Shown: piece after piece, positions 42,223 to 50,798 of the stretch
Layout: each line of letters begins with the position of its first letter
How positions within the stretch are numbered: position 1 is the first letter of the stretch
Assembly (NCBI RefSeq): GCF_014650775.1
Contig: NZ_BMVP01000003.1
Span: 496,001-560,000 of the forward strand
Direction of reading: 5' to 3'
DNA length: 64,000 nt
Source: Streptomyces cirratus
GTDB taxonomy: Bacteria; Actinomycetota; Actinomycetes; Streptomycetales; Streptomycetaceae
Notes under the pieces: model-generated
The model's input: the letters and a program-made list of their open reading frames with translations, nothing else
What the model was told of the DNA's origin: nothing
Database searches by the model: none
Program-made: the position numbers and the translations under genes

Positions 42223-44340
42223 GTGACCGCGAGACCCGACAGCGGCAGCCCGGCCACCGACGCCTTGGCCCGGGTGCTCGCACGGGCAGCCATGGCCGCC
42301 GAGGAGGCCGTCGGTGGCTACGCGGGCGGGGTCTACCTGCGCTCGCGCACGGACGGGCTGCTGCGGCTCGCCGCGCTGGACGGGCTCCCCGGCCGGCTGT
42401 TCCGGCCCTGGTGGCGGATGCACGTGAACCGGCCGTACCCCGTCGCGGAGGCGTTCCGCTCGGGGCAGGCCGTGCACCTGCCCGACGCCGAGTCGGCGAT
42501 GCGGCACTTCCCCCAGCTGACGGCCGGGCTGCCCTTCACGTTCGGGTCGCTGTACGAGCCCGTCGCCGCCGGGGACGAACGGTTCGGGGTGCTGATGGTG
42601 CTGCGCCCGGCGACCCCTGGCGTCGCGGTCCGGCCCGCGGACCGGGAACGGATGCGGGGCATCGCGGCGCGGCTGGCAGCCGAGCTGACGGCGTTCACCG
42701 CGAGCGGGGTGCCGGTGGTGTGGGACGGCGACCCGTTCCGTCCGGAGCCGGCAGTTCCGCTCGGCGGCGCGGAGGCGGCCGTGGACCGCCTCGCGCAGGC
42801 CGTGCTGTCGACGGACCGGCAGGGCAGGATCCGCTACGCGAACGCCGCGGCCGCGGCGCTGCCCGGCGCGCAGGGGCGGCCGCTGCTCGGCGAGGTGCTG
42901 TGGGAGGCCCTGCCCTGGCTCGGCCATCCCGCGTACGAGGACCACTTCCGGGCCGTCTTCATGGCGCCCCAGCCGGTGTACTTCGTGGCGCGGGAGGGCC
43001 ACCCCCCGTCGGGGAGGTGGCTGTCGGTCGGCCTGCACCCGGGCCCGGACGGCGTGACGGTGACGCTGGGCTCCCCCGCGTCGGTCTCGTACGCGTCGCC
43101 GCAGGAGTCCGCCTCCTCCGCGGACCGGTCCTCGGCCCTGTACCGGCCCGTGGCGCTGGCGATCGCGCTGACCGAGGCGATGACCGCCCGCCAGGTGTCG
43201 GCGGTGGTCACCGAGGAGCTGTTGCCGGCGTTCGGCGGCCGCCAGCTGGCGATCTACCTCCTGGACGAACGCCATCTGCACCTGGCGTGGGAGACCGGCT
43301 TCCCCCGGGGGTTCCTTGACCGCTTCGACGGAGTGGGCCTGGACGTGCGGCTGCCCGGGGTGGAGACCCTGACGTCGGGCCGGCCCCTGTTCTTCGAGTC
43401 GATGGGGCACCTGGCCGCGGCCTATCCGGGTATCCCCCTGGACACCCACGTCGGGGCCCGCGCGTTCCTGCCGCTGATCGCCTCGGGCCGCCCGGTGGGC
43501 TCGTGCATCCTCGGCTTCGACACTCCCCGCAGTTTCAGCGCGGAGGAGCGTACGGTCCTCACCGCGCTGGCCGGGCTGATCGCACAGGCCCTGGAGCGGG
43601 CCCGGCGCTACGACAGCGAGGCGGCCCTGGCCCGCGGACTCCAGTCGGCGCTGCTGCCGCACCGGCTGCCGGTGAGCGAGCACGTGGTCACCGTGGGCCG
43701 GTACCTCCCCGGGACGGTCGGCATGGACGTCGGCGGCGACTGGTACGACGTCACGGAGACGGGGCCCGACTCGCTGGCCCTGGTGATCGGTGACGTCCAG
43801 GGCCACGGGGTGGCGGCCGCGGCGACCATGGGCCAGCTGCGCAGCGCCGTACGGGCCTTCGCGCTGGGCGGCAACGCCCCGGAGCAGGTGGTGCGGGGCA
43901 CCAACCGGCTGTTGATCGACCTCGACCCCGGCCAGTTCGCCAGCTGCTGCTACGCCGAGCTCGACCGGACCACGGGCCGGGTCCGGGCCGTGCGCGCCGG
44001 CCACCCCCAGCCGCTGCTGCGCCATCCCGACGGCCGGACGGAGGTGCTGGACCTGCGCGGCGGGGTGGTGCTCGGCGTCGATCCGGGTGCCTCGTACCCG
44101 GTGACGGAGTTCGTACTGGAGCCGGGCGCGCTGCTCGCCCTGTACACGGACGGGCTGGTGGAGCAGCCGGGCAAGGACATCGACGCCGGGGTGGAACGGC
44201 TGCGGGCCGCGCTGGCCGCCGCCCCTCCCGTCCCACTGACCGAGACCGCCGACCGGCTGGCGGGCGGGGCCGGCACCTCCGGGCACCGCCCGGACGACAT
44301 CGCCCTGCTGCTGGCGTGGCGGACCGGAGCGGCCGGCTGA
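42223..44340 (+). CDS. GAF-PAS-GAF-PP2C (SpoIIE-type) regulatory phosphatase
   Basis: A 705-residue sensor phosphatase. Residues about 10-165 form a GAF-like domain, 185-290 a PAS domain (STDRQGRIRYANAAAAALPG), 305-465 a second GAF domain, and 470-702 the PP2C domain. PP2C metal motifs are MDVGGDWYDV, VIGDVQGHGVAAAATMGQLR, LALYTDGLVEQP and RPDDIALLLAW. Such proteins dephosphorylate anti-anti-sigma factors in stress and development pathways. The GTG at 42223 is inferred from the start of coherent sequence; no ribosome site is visible, so a leaderless transcript is possible. No anti-sigma partner adjoins it. Confidence 0.87.
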   Translation: MTARPDSGSPATDALARVLARAAMAAEEAVGGYAGGVYLRSRTDGLLRLAALDGLPGRLFRPWWRMHVNRPYPVAEAFRSGQAVHLPDAESAMRHFPQLTAGLPFTFGSLYEPVAAGDERFGVLMVLRPATPGVAVRPADRERMRGIAARLAAELTAFTASGVPVVWDGDPFRPEPAVPLGGAEAAVDRLAQAVLSTDRQGRIRYANAAAAALPGAQGRPLLGEVLWEALPWLGHPAYEDHFRAVFMAPQPVYFVAREGHPPSGRWLSVGLHPGPDGVTVTLGSPASVSYASPQESASSADRSSALYRPVALAIALTEAMTARQVSAVVTEELLPAFGGRQLAIYLLDERHLHLAWETGFPRGFLDRFDGVGLDVRLPGVETLTSGRPLFFESMGHLAAAYPGIPLDTHVGARAFLPLIASGRPVGSCILGFDTPRSFSAEERTVLTALAGLIAQALERARRYDSEAALARGLQSALLPHRLPVSEHVVTVGRYLPGTVGMDVGGDWYDVTETGPDSLALVIGDVQGHGVAAAATMGQLRSAVRAFALGGNAPEQVVRGTNRLLIDLDPGQFASCCYAELDRTTGRVRAVRAGHPQPLLRHPDGRTEVLDLRGGVVLGVDPGASYPVTEFVLEPGALLALYTDGLVEQPGKDIDAGVERLRAALAAAPPVPLTETADRLAGGAGTSGHRPDDIALLLAWRTGAAG

Positions 44341-44639
44341 GGCGCTCCGGTGGTCACGTTAAGGGGGCCGCTCGGCAAAGCGGAGGAAAATTCGCGCTGA
44401 TCTAGGTGCGGTTCCCGTACCCCCGCGCGGGCAGTGTTTACGCCGTCTTGACGCCGGAAACGGGTTACCGCCGGTCCGCAGACAAGGGAATCCGCACATG
44501 AACAGCTCTTGACCTGCGGATCTCGCGGAGATTGCATGACGGCCCGGGAGCCACCGAAACACCTTGCTCACCACCGCCCCGGAGGCGATACCGCTCCCGC
44601 GCTCACTCCCCGCACCTGCCGATCGGAACCCCCGTACCG
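44341..44639. other. 299-bp leader region of the APC transporter gene
   Basis: No gene was found. A short hairpin CCGCT...AGCGG occurs near 44371-44386, possibly ending the phosphatase gene. A TTGACG at 44448-44453 has no clear -10 at normal spacing. The transporter promoter presumably lies here. Confidence 0.35.
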
Positions 44640-46070
44640 ATGACTGACACGATCAGCGCCCCGCAAGCCCTCGCTCCGGCGACCGCGCCCGTCCCCCAAA
44701 AGCTCAAGCGTTCCATCGGCGTGGTCGGTGGAACGCTGCTCACGCTCTCGTGCGTGACGCCCGCCTCGACGCTCTTCGTGGTCGTTCCCGACCTGTTCGC
44801 GGGTCTGGGAACCTGGACCGCCCTCACCATCGCCATCGGCTCGCTGCTCTGCATCGGCGTGGCCTTCTGCTACTCGGAGCTGGGAACGCTCATCCCCAGC
44901 GCCGGCGGTGAGTACGCGATGGTGTCGACCATGGCCGGCAGGCTCGCCGGCTGGCTGGTCTTCGTACTCTCGCTGCTCGTCGTGATGATCGTGCCGCCCG
45001 TGATCGCCATGGGTACGGCCGACTACCTGGCGCCGGTCGTGCACATCCCGGCCCCGGTCGCCGGTGGCGCGGTGATGCTGCTCGCCACCCTCGCCGGTCT
45101 GCTGGACCTGCGGGCCAACGCGTGGATCACCGGCATCTTCCTGGTCCTGGAGGTCGTGGCGGCCGCGCTCGTCGCGGTACTCGGCTTCGCCCACAGCGAG
45201 CGCGGCGCCGACTCGCTGGTGCACGGCTCGGTGGCCGCCGAGGGCGGCGGCACCTCGAGCGTGACGGCGATGATGGTGGTGTCCGGACTCGCGATCGCCC
45301 TGTTCGTCACCCAGGGGTTCTCCACGGCCGTCTACCTGTCGGAGGAGCTGGAGAAGCCGCGGCGCAACGTGCCGCGGACGGTTCTCGCGACGCTCGCCAT
45401 CTCCACCGCCGTGATCCTGGTCCCGGTCATCGCGATCACCGTGGGCGCCCCGGACCTCGACGCGCTGAGCGCCGGAGACCTCGGCGGGATGGTCACCGCC
45501 TGGTCGAACTCGGCCGTCGGCACCTTCGTGAGCCTGTGCGTCGCCCTCGCCATCGTCAACGCGGGCATCGTGATGGTCATCCAGAACTCCCGCGTGCTGT
45601 TCGCCTCCGCCCGCGACAAGGCCTGGCCGCAGCCCGTCAACAACGCCCTGTCGAAGCTCGGCCGTTTCGGCTCGCCGTGGGTGGCCACCTTGCTGGTCGG
45701 CATCCCGGGCGCCCTGATGTGCTTCGTCAACCTGGACACCCTGTACGGCGTCACCGGCGTCTCGGTGACCGGCATGTACCTGCTGGTCGCGGTGGCCGCG
45801 CTGTTCTGCCGGCGCGGGGCGCACCGTGACAAGGCCGCCTGGCGGATGCCGCTGTGGCCGGCCGTGCCGGTGGTGCTGATCGCGGTCTTCGCGTACATCC
45901 TGACCCAGCAGGAGACGCAGTACCTGCTGTGGACGGGCGGGATCACCGCCGTGGCCACGCTGTACTGGGCCCTGTACCTGCGGCCGCGCCAGGACAGCCG
46001 CTGGCTGGTCAGCATCCCGCAGGACGGGGAAGAGGACGAGGAGGCGGCCGCACCGGCGGCCGCCTCGTAG
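44640..46070 (+). CDS. APC-superfamily amino acid/polyamine permease
   Basis: A 476-residue permease with about 12 membrane helices. The first helix carries GVVGGTLLTLSCVTPASTLF, and the early segment CYSELGTLIPSAGGEYAMVS matches the APC consensus between helices 2 and 3. FVTQGFSTAVYLSEELEKPR followed by NVPRTVL is the classic APC loop after helix 6. The C-terminal tail is acidic (DGEEDEEAA). The substrate is an amino acid or polyamine and cannot be resolved. The ATG at 44640 gives the usual short hydrophilic N-terminus; no strong ribosome site is seen. Confidence 0.86.
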   Translation: MTDTISAPQALAPATAPVPQKLKRSIGVVGGTLLTLSCVTPASTLFVVVPDLFAGLGTWTALTIAIGSLLCIGVAFCYSELGTLIPSAGGEYAMVSTMAGRLAGWLVFVLSLLVVMIVPPVIAMGTADYLAPVVHIPAPVAGGAVMLLATLAGLLDLRANAWITGIFLVLEVVAAALVAVLGFAHSERGADSLVHGSVAAEGGGTSSVTAMMVVSGLAIALFVTQGFSTAVYLSEELEKPRRNVPRTVLATLAISTAVILVPVIAITVGAPDLDALSAGDLGGMVTAWSNSAVGTFVSLCVALAIVNAGIVMVIQNSRVLFASARDKAWPQPVNNALSKLGRFGSPWVATLLVGIPGALMCFVNLDTLYGVTGVSVTGMYLLVAVAALFCRRGAHRDKAAWRMPLWPAVPVVLIAVFAYILTQQETQYLLWTGGITAVATLYWALYLRPRQDSRWLVSIPQDGEEDEEAAAPAAAS

Positions 46071-46075
46071 GGCCC

Positions 46076-46093
46076 GGGGCCCGCCGGGGCCCC
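46076..46093. terminator. Bidirectional terminator between convergent genes
   Basis: GGGGCCC (46076-46082) pairs with GGGCCCC (46087-46093) around a 4-base loop. It occupies the 30-bp gap between the APC permease stop and the GH15 copy B stop, so both genes can use it. Confidence 0.6.
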
Positions 46094-46100
46094 CGCGAGG

Positions 46101-47894
46101 TCAGTCCCGCGGCGGGCCCCAGCCGAGCAGGAGCGCGGTGCTGACCAGGCCGACGTGGCTGAACGCCTGTGGGAAGTTGCCGAGTTGGCGTCCTGCGATC
46201 GGGTCGTACTCCTCGGCGAGCAGGCCCACGTCGTTGCAGACGTCCAGCAGCCGCTCGAACAGCTCGCGCGCCTCCTTGCTGCGGTCGGTCAGGTGCAGCG
46301 CGTCGGCCAGCCAGAAGGAGCAGGCCAGGAAGACCCCTTCGTCCCCGGGCAGCCCGTCGACGGAGGGGCCTTCGGTGCTGTACCGGCGGACGAAGCCGCT
46401 GGCTCCGAGTTCCTCGCGCACCGCGTCGACGGTGCCGATCACCCGCGGGTCGTCGGGCGGCAGGAAGCCGACCCTGGGGATGAGCAGCGTCGCGGCGTCG
46501 AGCTCGCGCGAGCCGTAGTACTGGGTGAAGGTGTTGCGCTCGGGGTCGTAGGCGTTCGCGCAGACGTCGGCGTGGACCTCGTCCCTTATGGCCCGCCAGC
46601 GCTCCACGTCGCCCGGCATCGAGGGGTCGTGCTCCAGCGTCCTGACGGCGCGGTCCGCGGCGACCCAGGCCATCACCTTGGAGTGGGTGAAGTGGCGGCG
46701 CGGACCGCGGACTTCCCAGAGCCCTTCGTCGGGCCGTCGCCAGTTGCGCTCCAGGAAGTCCAAGAGCGCGAGCTGGATCTTCCAGGCGTGCCGTTCGGTG
46801 GGCAGCCCGCTGGCCCGGGCCAGGTAGAGGGCGTCCATGACCTCCCCGTACACGTCCAGCTGCAGCTGGTCCACGGCCGCGTTGCCGACGCGCACCGGGG
46901 AGGAGCCGGCGTAGCCGCGCAGCCAGGGCAGGTCGGTTTCGGGGAGCCTGCGTTCGCCCGCGATCCCGTACATGATCTGGAGGTCGGCGGGGTCTCCGGC
47001 GACCGCGCGCAGCAGCCAGGCCCGCCAGTCGCGGGCCTCGTCGTGGTAGCCGGTGGCGAGCAGGGAGCCCAGGGTGAGGGTGGCGTCGCGGAGCCAGCAA
47101 TAGCGGTAGTCCCAGTTGCGCACGCCCCCGAGTTCCTCGGGGAGGGAGGTCGTGGCGGCGGCGACGATGCCCCCGGTCGGTGCGTAGGTCAGGGCCTTGA
47201 GGGTGATCAGGGAGCGGACGACCGCCTCCCGGTAGGGGCCCACGTACGCGCACCGGGAGGCCCATTCGCGCCAGTCGGCGAGGCTCTGTTCGAGCGCCTC
47301 CTCCGGGTCGAGGGGCTCGGGCCGCGGCTCGTGCGAGGGGTGCCAGGTCAGCACGAAGGCGACCTTTTCGCCGGCGGCGACGGTGAACTCGGAACGGGTG
47401 CTGTTGTCCTCGCCCCAGGTGGGTACGGGCGGCCGGCTGCGGAACCAGGCGGAGTCGGGTCCGGCGATGGCGACGCGGTCGCCGTCGCGCCGCCGGACCC
47501 AGGGGACGATGTCGCCGTAGTCGAACCGCAGGCGCAGGGTGCTGCGTACGGCGACCTCGCCGGAGACCCCTTCGACGATCCGCATGACGTCGGGCATGAC
47601 GTCGCGCTGCGGCATGAAGTCGGTGACCTTGATGGTGCCGTCCTCGGTTTCCCAGACGGACTCCAGGATGAGCGAGTCTTCGACGTAGGCGCGGCGCGTG
47701 CACCCTTCGCCGTCGGCGGCGCCCGCCGGGGCGATGCGCCAGTGACCGTTCTCCTCGTCTCCCAGGAGGGAGGCGAAGCAGGCGGCCGAGTCGAAGCGGG
47801 GCAGGCACAGCCAGTCGATGGACCCGTCTCGGCCGACGAGTGCGCTGGTCATCAGGTCGCCGATGAGTGCGTAGTCTTCGATGGGTTGTGTCAT
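46101..47894 (-). CDS. GH15 glucoamylase/trehalase-like glycosidase (copy B)
   Basis: A 597-residue cytoplasmic GH15 enzyme, paralogous to copy A at 28230-30068. It shares the same landmarks: IEDYALIGDLMTSALVGRDG followed by SIDWLCLPRFDSAACFASLL, GGVRNWDYRYCWLRDATLTL, SSPVRVGNAAVDQLQLDVYG and LLAEEYDPIAGRQLGNFPQA. The catalytic acid region (AEEYDP here, AEEIGP in copy A) is conserved in position. The substrate is probably trehalose or maltooligosaccharide. The ATG at 47894 starts MTQPIEDYA; an in-frame upstream ATG would only add an atypical leader. It is transcribed alone. Confidence 0.87.
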   Translation of the reverse strand: MTQPIEDYALIGDLMTSALVGRDGSIDWLCLPRFDSAACFASLLGDEENGHWRIAPAGAADGEGCTRRAYVEDSLILESVWETEDGTIKVTDFMPQRDVMPDVMRIVEGVSGEVAVRSTLRLRFDYGDIVPWVRRRDGDRVAIAGPDSAWFRSRPPVPTWGEDNSTRSEFTVAAGEKVAFVLTWHPSHEPRPEPLDPEEALEQSLADWREWASRCAYVGPYREAVVRSLITLKALTYAPTGGIVAAATTSLPEELGGVRNWDYRYCWLRDATLTLGSLLATGYHDEARDWRAWLLRAVAGDPADLQIMYGIAGERRLPETDLPWLRGYAGSSPVRVGNAAVDQLQLDVYGEVMDALYLARASGLPTERHAWKIQLALLDFLERNWRRPDEGLWEVRGPRRHFTHSKVMAWVAADRAVRTLEHDPSMPGDVERWRAIRDEVHADVCANAYDPERNTFTQYYGSRELDAATLLIPRVGFLPPDDPRVIGTVDAVREELGASGFVRRYSTEGPSVDGLPGDEGVFLACSFWLADALHLTDRSKEARELFERLLDVCNDVGLLAEEYDPIAGRQLGNFPQAFSHVGLVSTALLLGWGPPRD

Positions 47895-47970
47895 TTGTGC
47901 GATCTTCCCCCGAAAACCGAGGGCCAATCAGGTCCGCGCCCCGCTCGGCGCGGGGGCGCGGACCCTGGCG

Positions 47971-48540
47971 TCAGTTCCTCACGAGGAGCAGTGCGGCACC
48001 GATGACCACACCGAGGGCGACGGCGAGCGCTCCGTGGGCCTGGCGGGGCGTCCGCAACGCCGGGAGGGGCAGCAGGCGGTCGACTGCGTAGCGGCCGGGG
48101 CCGGTGAGGGCGAGGGCCGCGGCGCCGACGGTCAGGAGCAGTTCGTACTCGATGCCCTTGGGGGCGAAGAACGCTCCGGCGCCATGGACGGCGATCGCGT
48201 TGATCATGGTGCCGACGACGGCGGCGCCGGCGAGCGGGGTGAGCAGCCCGGCGGCGAGGCCGAGACCGCCGAGGGTCTCGGTGAGACCTGCGAGGGCCGC
48301 CATGGCGTCGCCCGCCGGGTAGCCGCTCGCGGTGAAGAACCGGCCCGTGCCGCTGATGCCGCCGCCCCCGAACCAGCCGAACAGCTTCTGGGTGCCGTGG
48401 GCGGCCATGGTGAGGCCGAGGACGATGCGCAGGAGCAGCAGCCCGGCATCGTGGGCGGTGGTGCCGGTGCCGGCGGTCGTGGGGGCGGGGGCGGCCGGTG
48501 CGGCCGGAGCCTTCGTCGTGGTGGCGGAGGCGCTGGTCAT
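47971..48540 (-). CDS. DoxX-family membrane protein
   Basis: A 189-residue four-helix membrane protein of the DoxX family: LLLLRIVLGLTMAAHGTQKL, FGWFGGGGISGTGRFF, GLTETLGGLGLAAGLLTPLA and YELLLTVGAAALALTGPG are canonical blocks. The family is linked to redox stress and thiol metabolism in actinobacteria. The N-terminal 25 residues are Ala/Pro/Thr-rich. GGAAGGAT stands about 7 bases before the ATG at 48540. It is divergent from a MarR regulator with two operator-like dyads between them. Confidence 0.87.
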   Translation of the reverse strand: MTSASATTTKAPAAPAAPAPTTAGTGTTAHDAGLLLLRIVLGLTMAAHGTQKLFGWFGGGGISGTGRFFTASGYPAGDAMAALAGLTETLGGLGLAAGLLTPLAGAAVVGTMINAIAVHGAGAFFAPKGIEYELLLTVGAAALALTGPGRYAVDRLLPLPALRTPRQAHGALAVALGVVIGAALLLVRN

Positions 48541-48590
48541 GGGGGGATCCTTCCGGTCGGGCCGGTCCGGCGCGGCAGATCGCACGGGTT

Positions 48591-48644
48591 GTTCAAATTC
48601 GAACCGACAGTTCACGACCATAAGCCATTGATTCAAATTGGAAC
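48591..48644. promoter_or_regulatory. Twin MarR-type operators
   Basis: GTTCAAATTCGAAC (48591-48604) and ATTCAAATTGGAAC (48631-48644) share TTCAAATTsGAAC and are 40 bp apart. Both are AT-rich near-palindromes of the MarR type in the doxX-marR divergent gap. The right site overlaps the likely promoter of the marR gene, where TAGGCT at 48653-48658 stands 6 bp before the ATG, suggesting a leaderless, self-repressed transcript. Confidence 0.7.
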
Positions 48645-48664
48645 AACACATGTAGGCTGGTGTC

Positions 48665-49129
48665 ATGGCTGGGACGAGATGGCTGGACGAGCGCGAGATG
48701 CGCGCATGGAGCGGCTTCCTCGCCGCCTCCGCCTTGGTGAACCGCCGCCTCGACCAGCAGCTCAAGGAGGACGCGGGGCTCTCGCACCCCCAGTACGAGA
48801 TACTCGTCCGGCTCGCCGCCGCGCCCGACCGCGAACTGCGGATGACCGAGCTGGCCAACGGACTGATCAACTCCAAGAGCGGGCTGACCTACCAGATCAC
48901 CCAGATGGAGAAGGCCGGACTGGTCCGCCGCCGCAGCTGCCCCTCCGATGTGCGCGGGGTCTTCGCCGTCCTCACCGGGGCGGGCCTGGCCCGGCTGGAG
49001 GAGGCGGCGCCCGGGCACGTGGCCACCGTCCGCGAGGTCCTCGTGGACGTGCTGACCCCCGAACAGCTCGACGCGCTGGCGGACGGCCTGGGCGAGGTCG
49101 GCCGCCGGCTCAGGGAACAGGGCGCCTGA
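48665..49129 (+). CDS. MarR-family transcriptional regulator
   Basis: A 154-residue MarR protein. The winged helix covers about residues 50-110: LSHPQYEILVRLAAAPDREL, MTELANGLINSKSGLTYQIT, LVRRRSCPSDVRGVFAVLT. The DxR wing motif is seen as SDVRG. It probably represses itself and doxX through the twin sites at 48591-48644, and may sense oxidants or phenolic compounds; no conserved cysteine pair is obvious. It is convergent with the fasciclin gene. Confidence 0.88.
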   Translation: MAGTRWLDEREMRAWSGFLAASALVNRRLDQQLKEDAGLSHPQYEILVRLAAAPDRELRMTELANGLINSKSGLTYQITQMEKAGLVRRRSCPSDVRGVFAVLTGAGLARLEEAAPGHVATVREVLVDVLTPEQLDALADGLGEVGRRLREQGA

Positions 49130-49140
49130 GCCGCCGCCGG

Positions 49141-49161
49141 GCCGGGGCCCTGTTCCCCGGC
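49141..49161. terminator. Bidirectional hairpin terminator
   Basis: GCCGGGG (49141-49147) and CCCCGGC (49155-49161) form a 7-bp stem with a 7-base loop between the marR and fasciclin stop codons. Confidence 0.65.
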
Positions 49162-49169
49162 GCCCGCAG

Positions 49170-49814
49170 TTACTTGGGCATCAGGACCGTGTCGATGATG
49201 TAGACCTTGGCGTTGGCCGTCGTGACGTTGCCGCACACCACGTTGGCGCTGTTGCCGACCTTGTAGGACTCGCCGGAGCCGGACGTGGTGAGCGTGCCCT
49301 TCTCCAGGGTCTCGAAGGAACCGGACTCCAGCTGCTGCGGCGTCAGCGTCCGGCCGACGACGTGGTGCGTGAGGATCTTCGTCAAGGTGGCCTTGTCGGC
49401 GAGGACCTTGTCCAGGTCCGCCTTCGGGATCTTCGCGAAGGCGTCGTTGGTCGGCGCGAACACCGTGATGTCCTTCGCGTTGTTGAGCGTGTCCACCAGC
49501 CCGGCCTTCTTGACGGCGGTGACGAGCGTGGACAGTGCCGGGTTGTTCGAGGCGGCGGTGGCCACCGGGTCCTTGGCCATCCCGTCGAAACTGCCGGCGC
49601 CCTGCTCCGGCACCGTGGCACACGCCGGACCGAACGGGGCCTGCGACGCCGTGGCGGGCGAGGCGGCGCCGGCGGCCGGATCGGCCGGCCCGGAGGCGGC
49701 GCTGCCGTAGCCCGGCTCCCCGCCGGAATCGGAGGAGCAGGCGGCCAGGGCGAAGGGCAAGGCGGCCACGGCGGTGAGGGCGAGGGCCGTACGGCGCAGA
49801 CGAAGGCTGTTCAT
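49170..49814 (-). CDS. Fasciclin-domain lipoprotein
   Basis: A 214-residue secreted lipoprotein. The signal peptide ends in the lipobox LAAC, with the lipidated Cys26, and a Gly/Ala/Pro linker follows. Residues about 78-212 form one FAS1 domain: NNPALSTLVTAVKKAGLVDT, DITVFAPTNDAFAKIPKADL, LTHHVVGRTLTPQQL and NAKVYIIDTVLMPK. FAS1 domains mediate adhesion or carbohydrate/protein binding at the cell surface. GAGGAG stands about 10 bases before the ATG at 49814. Such genes often neighbour a membrane molybdopterin oxidoreductase; here that neighbour is a wreck (49850-50528). Confidence 0.9.
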   Translation of the reverse strand: MNSLRLRRTALALTAVAALPFALAACSSDSGGEPGYGSAASGPADPAAGAASPATASQAPFGPACATVPEQGAGSFDGMAKDPVATAASNNPALSTLVTAVKKAGLVDTLNNAKDITVFAPTNDAFAKIPKADLDKVLADKATLTKILTHHVVGRTLTPQQLESGSFETLEKGTLTTSGSGESYKVGNSANVVCGNVTTANAKVYIIDTVLMPK

Positions 49815-49849
49815 GAAGGTGGTTCTCCTCTGTCGGGATGGGGCTGTGG

Positions 49850-50528
49850 TCAGCCGACGCTGACGACGACCGGGTGCCGGCCGCTCGCCCCGTCGGGGAT
49901 CGTGGGGTGCGTTCCTCGGTCTGGGTGGTCCCGGACCGGTCGGTGGCGCGGACGGTGAGGGTGTGTCCGCCGGTGACGGCCTGCCAGCGGTAGGACCACT
50001 GCCGCCAGGTGTCGGCGGTGTGCCCGGCCGCGAGGTCGGCCGGCTCCCAGGGGCCGTCGTCGACGCGCACCTCGACCCGGTCGATGCCCCGGTGCTGCGC
50101 CCGGGCGACTCCGGCGACCATGACCGCGCCGGGTGCGGGGCGGGCGAAGGGCCTGCGGGCGTCGATGCGGGCCTGCGTCTCGACGGGTGCCCCGCGGGCC
50201 CACTTCCGCCGCACGGCGGCCGTACGCCCGCCTCGCTCAGAAGGTCGGCCGGGCGCACGCCGCGCGCGTACAGCAGCGCCGCTCCGGCGAGGGTTCCCAC
50301 CAGGGACGGCAGGGCCTCGGCGGGGCCGCCGGAGTCGGGCCGGGTGACGACGGCCGCTCCGCCGACCGCGGTCACCGGGCCCGCCTCGGGGCGCACCGCG
50401 GCCGATACCAGCTCGGCGGCGGCCGGGGCGGCGTAGCCGGACAGCAGGCCGCTCGGCGCCGCCGGGGCGGTACGGACGATGGCGGCCCGGGTGGTGACGC
50501 GGGCGACGGTGGCTCGGGGGATCCTCAC
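49850..50528 (-). pseudogene. Eroded membrane molybdopterin oxidoreductase (sulfite-oxidase family)
   Basis: Reading leftward from about 50528, one frame gives a membrane-protein N-terminal region (AELVSAAVRPEAGPVTAVGG). A second frame then gives the Mo-cofactor dimerisation domain (ETQARIDARRPFARP, HRGIDRVEVRVDDGPWEPAD, DTWRQWSYRWQAVTG). Near 49905 a one-base slip is needed to reach the proper end IPDGASGRHPVVVSVG. The whole central molybdopterin-binding domain, normally about 250-300 residues, is absent. The large deletion plus frameshifts mean no active enzyme. Confidence 0.75.
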
Positions 50529-50798
50529 GCCGGTTCTTCGGAGCTGCCGGGCAGCCGGATTGGCCCTTCGCCGCGTGAAGTGGCCCCTCTTCGAAACCCG
50601 GTACGCGGGAGGGCGGGCGGGAGGCGGCCGGGCCTGCGGGGCGCCTCGTGCGCCGAGGTGGGACGCTGGAAGTGACTGCCGACGACCCGCCGCGTGGAGT
50701 GTCGTCCCCCGCCCCGGGCCGCCACCCGTCAGCATGGGCAGACGCAGGGCAGACAGGGGTACACACGCGCACCACTCCAGCCGCACCGGGAGAATCTC

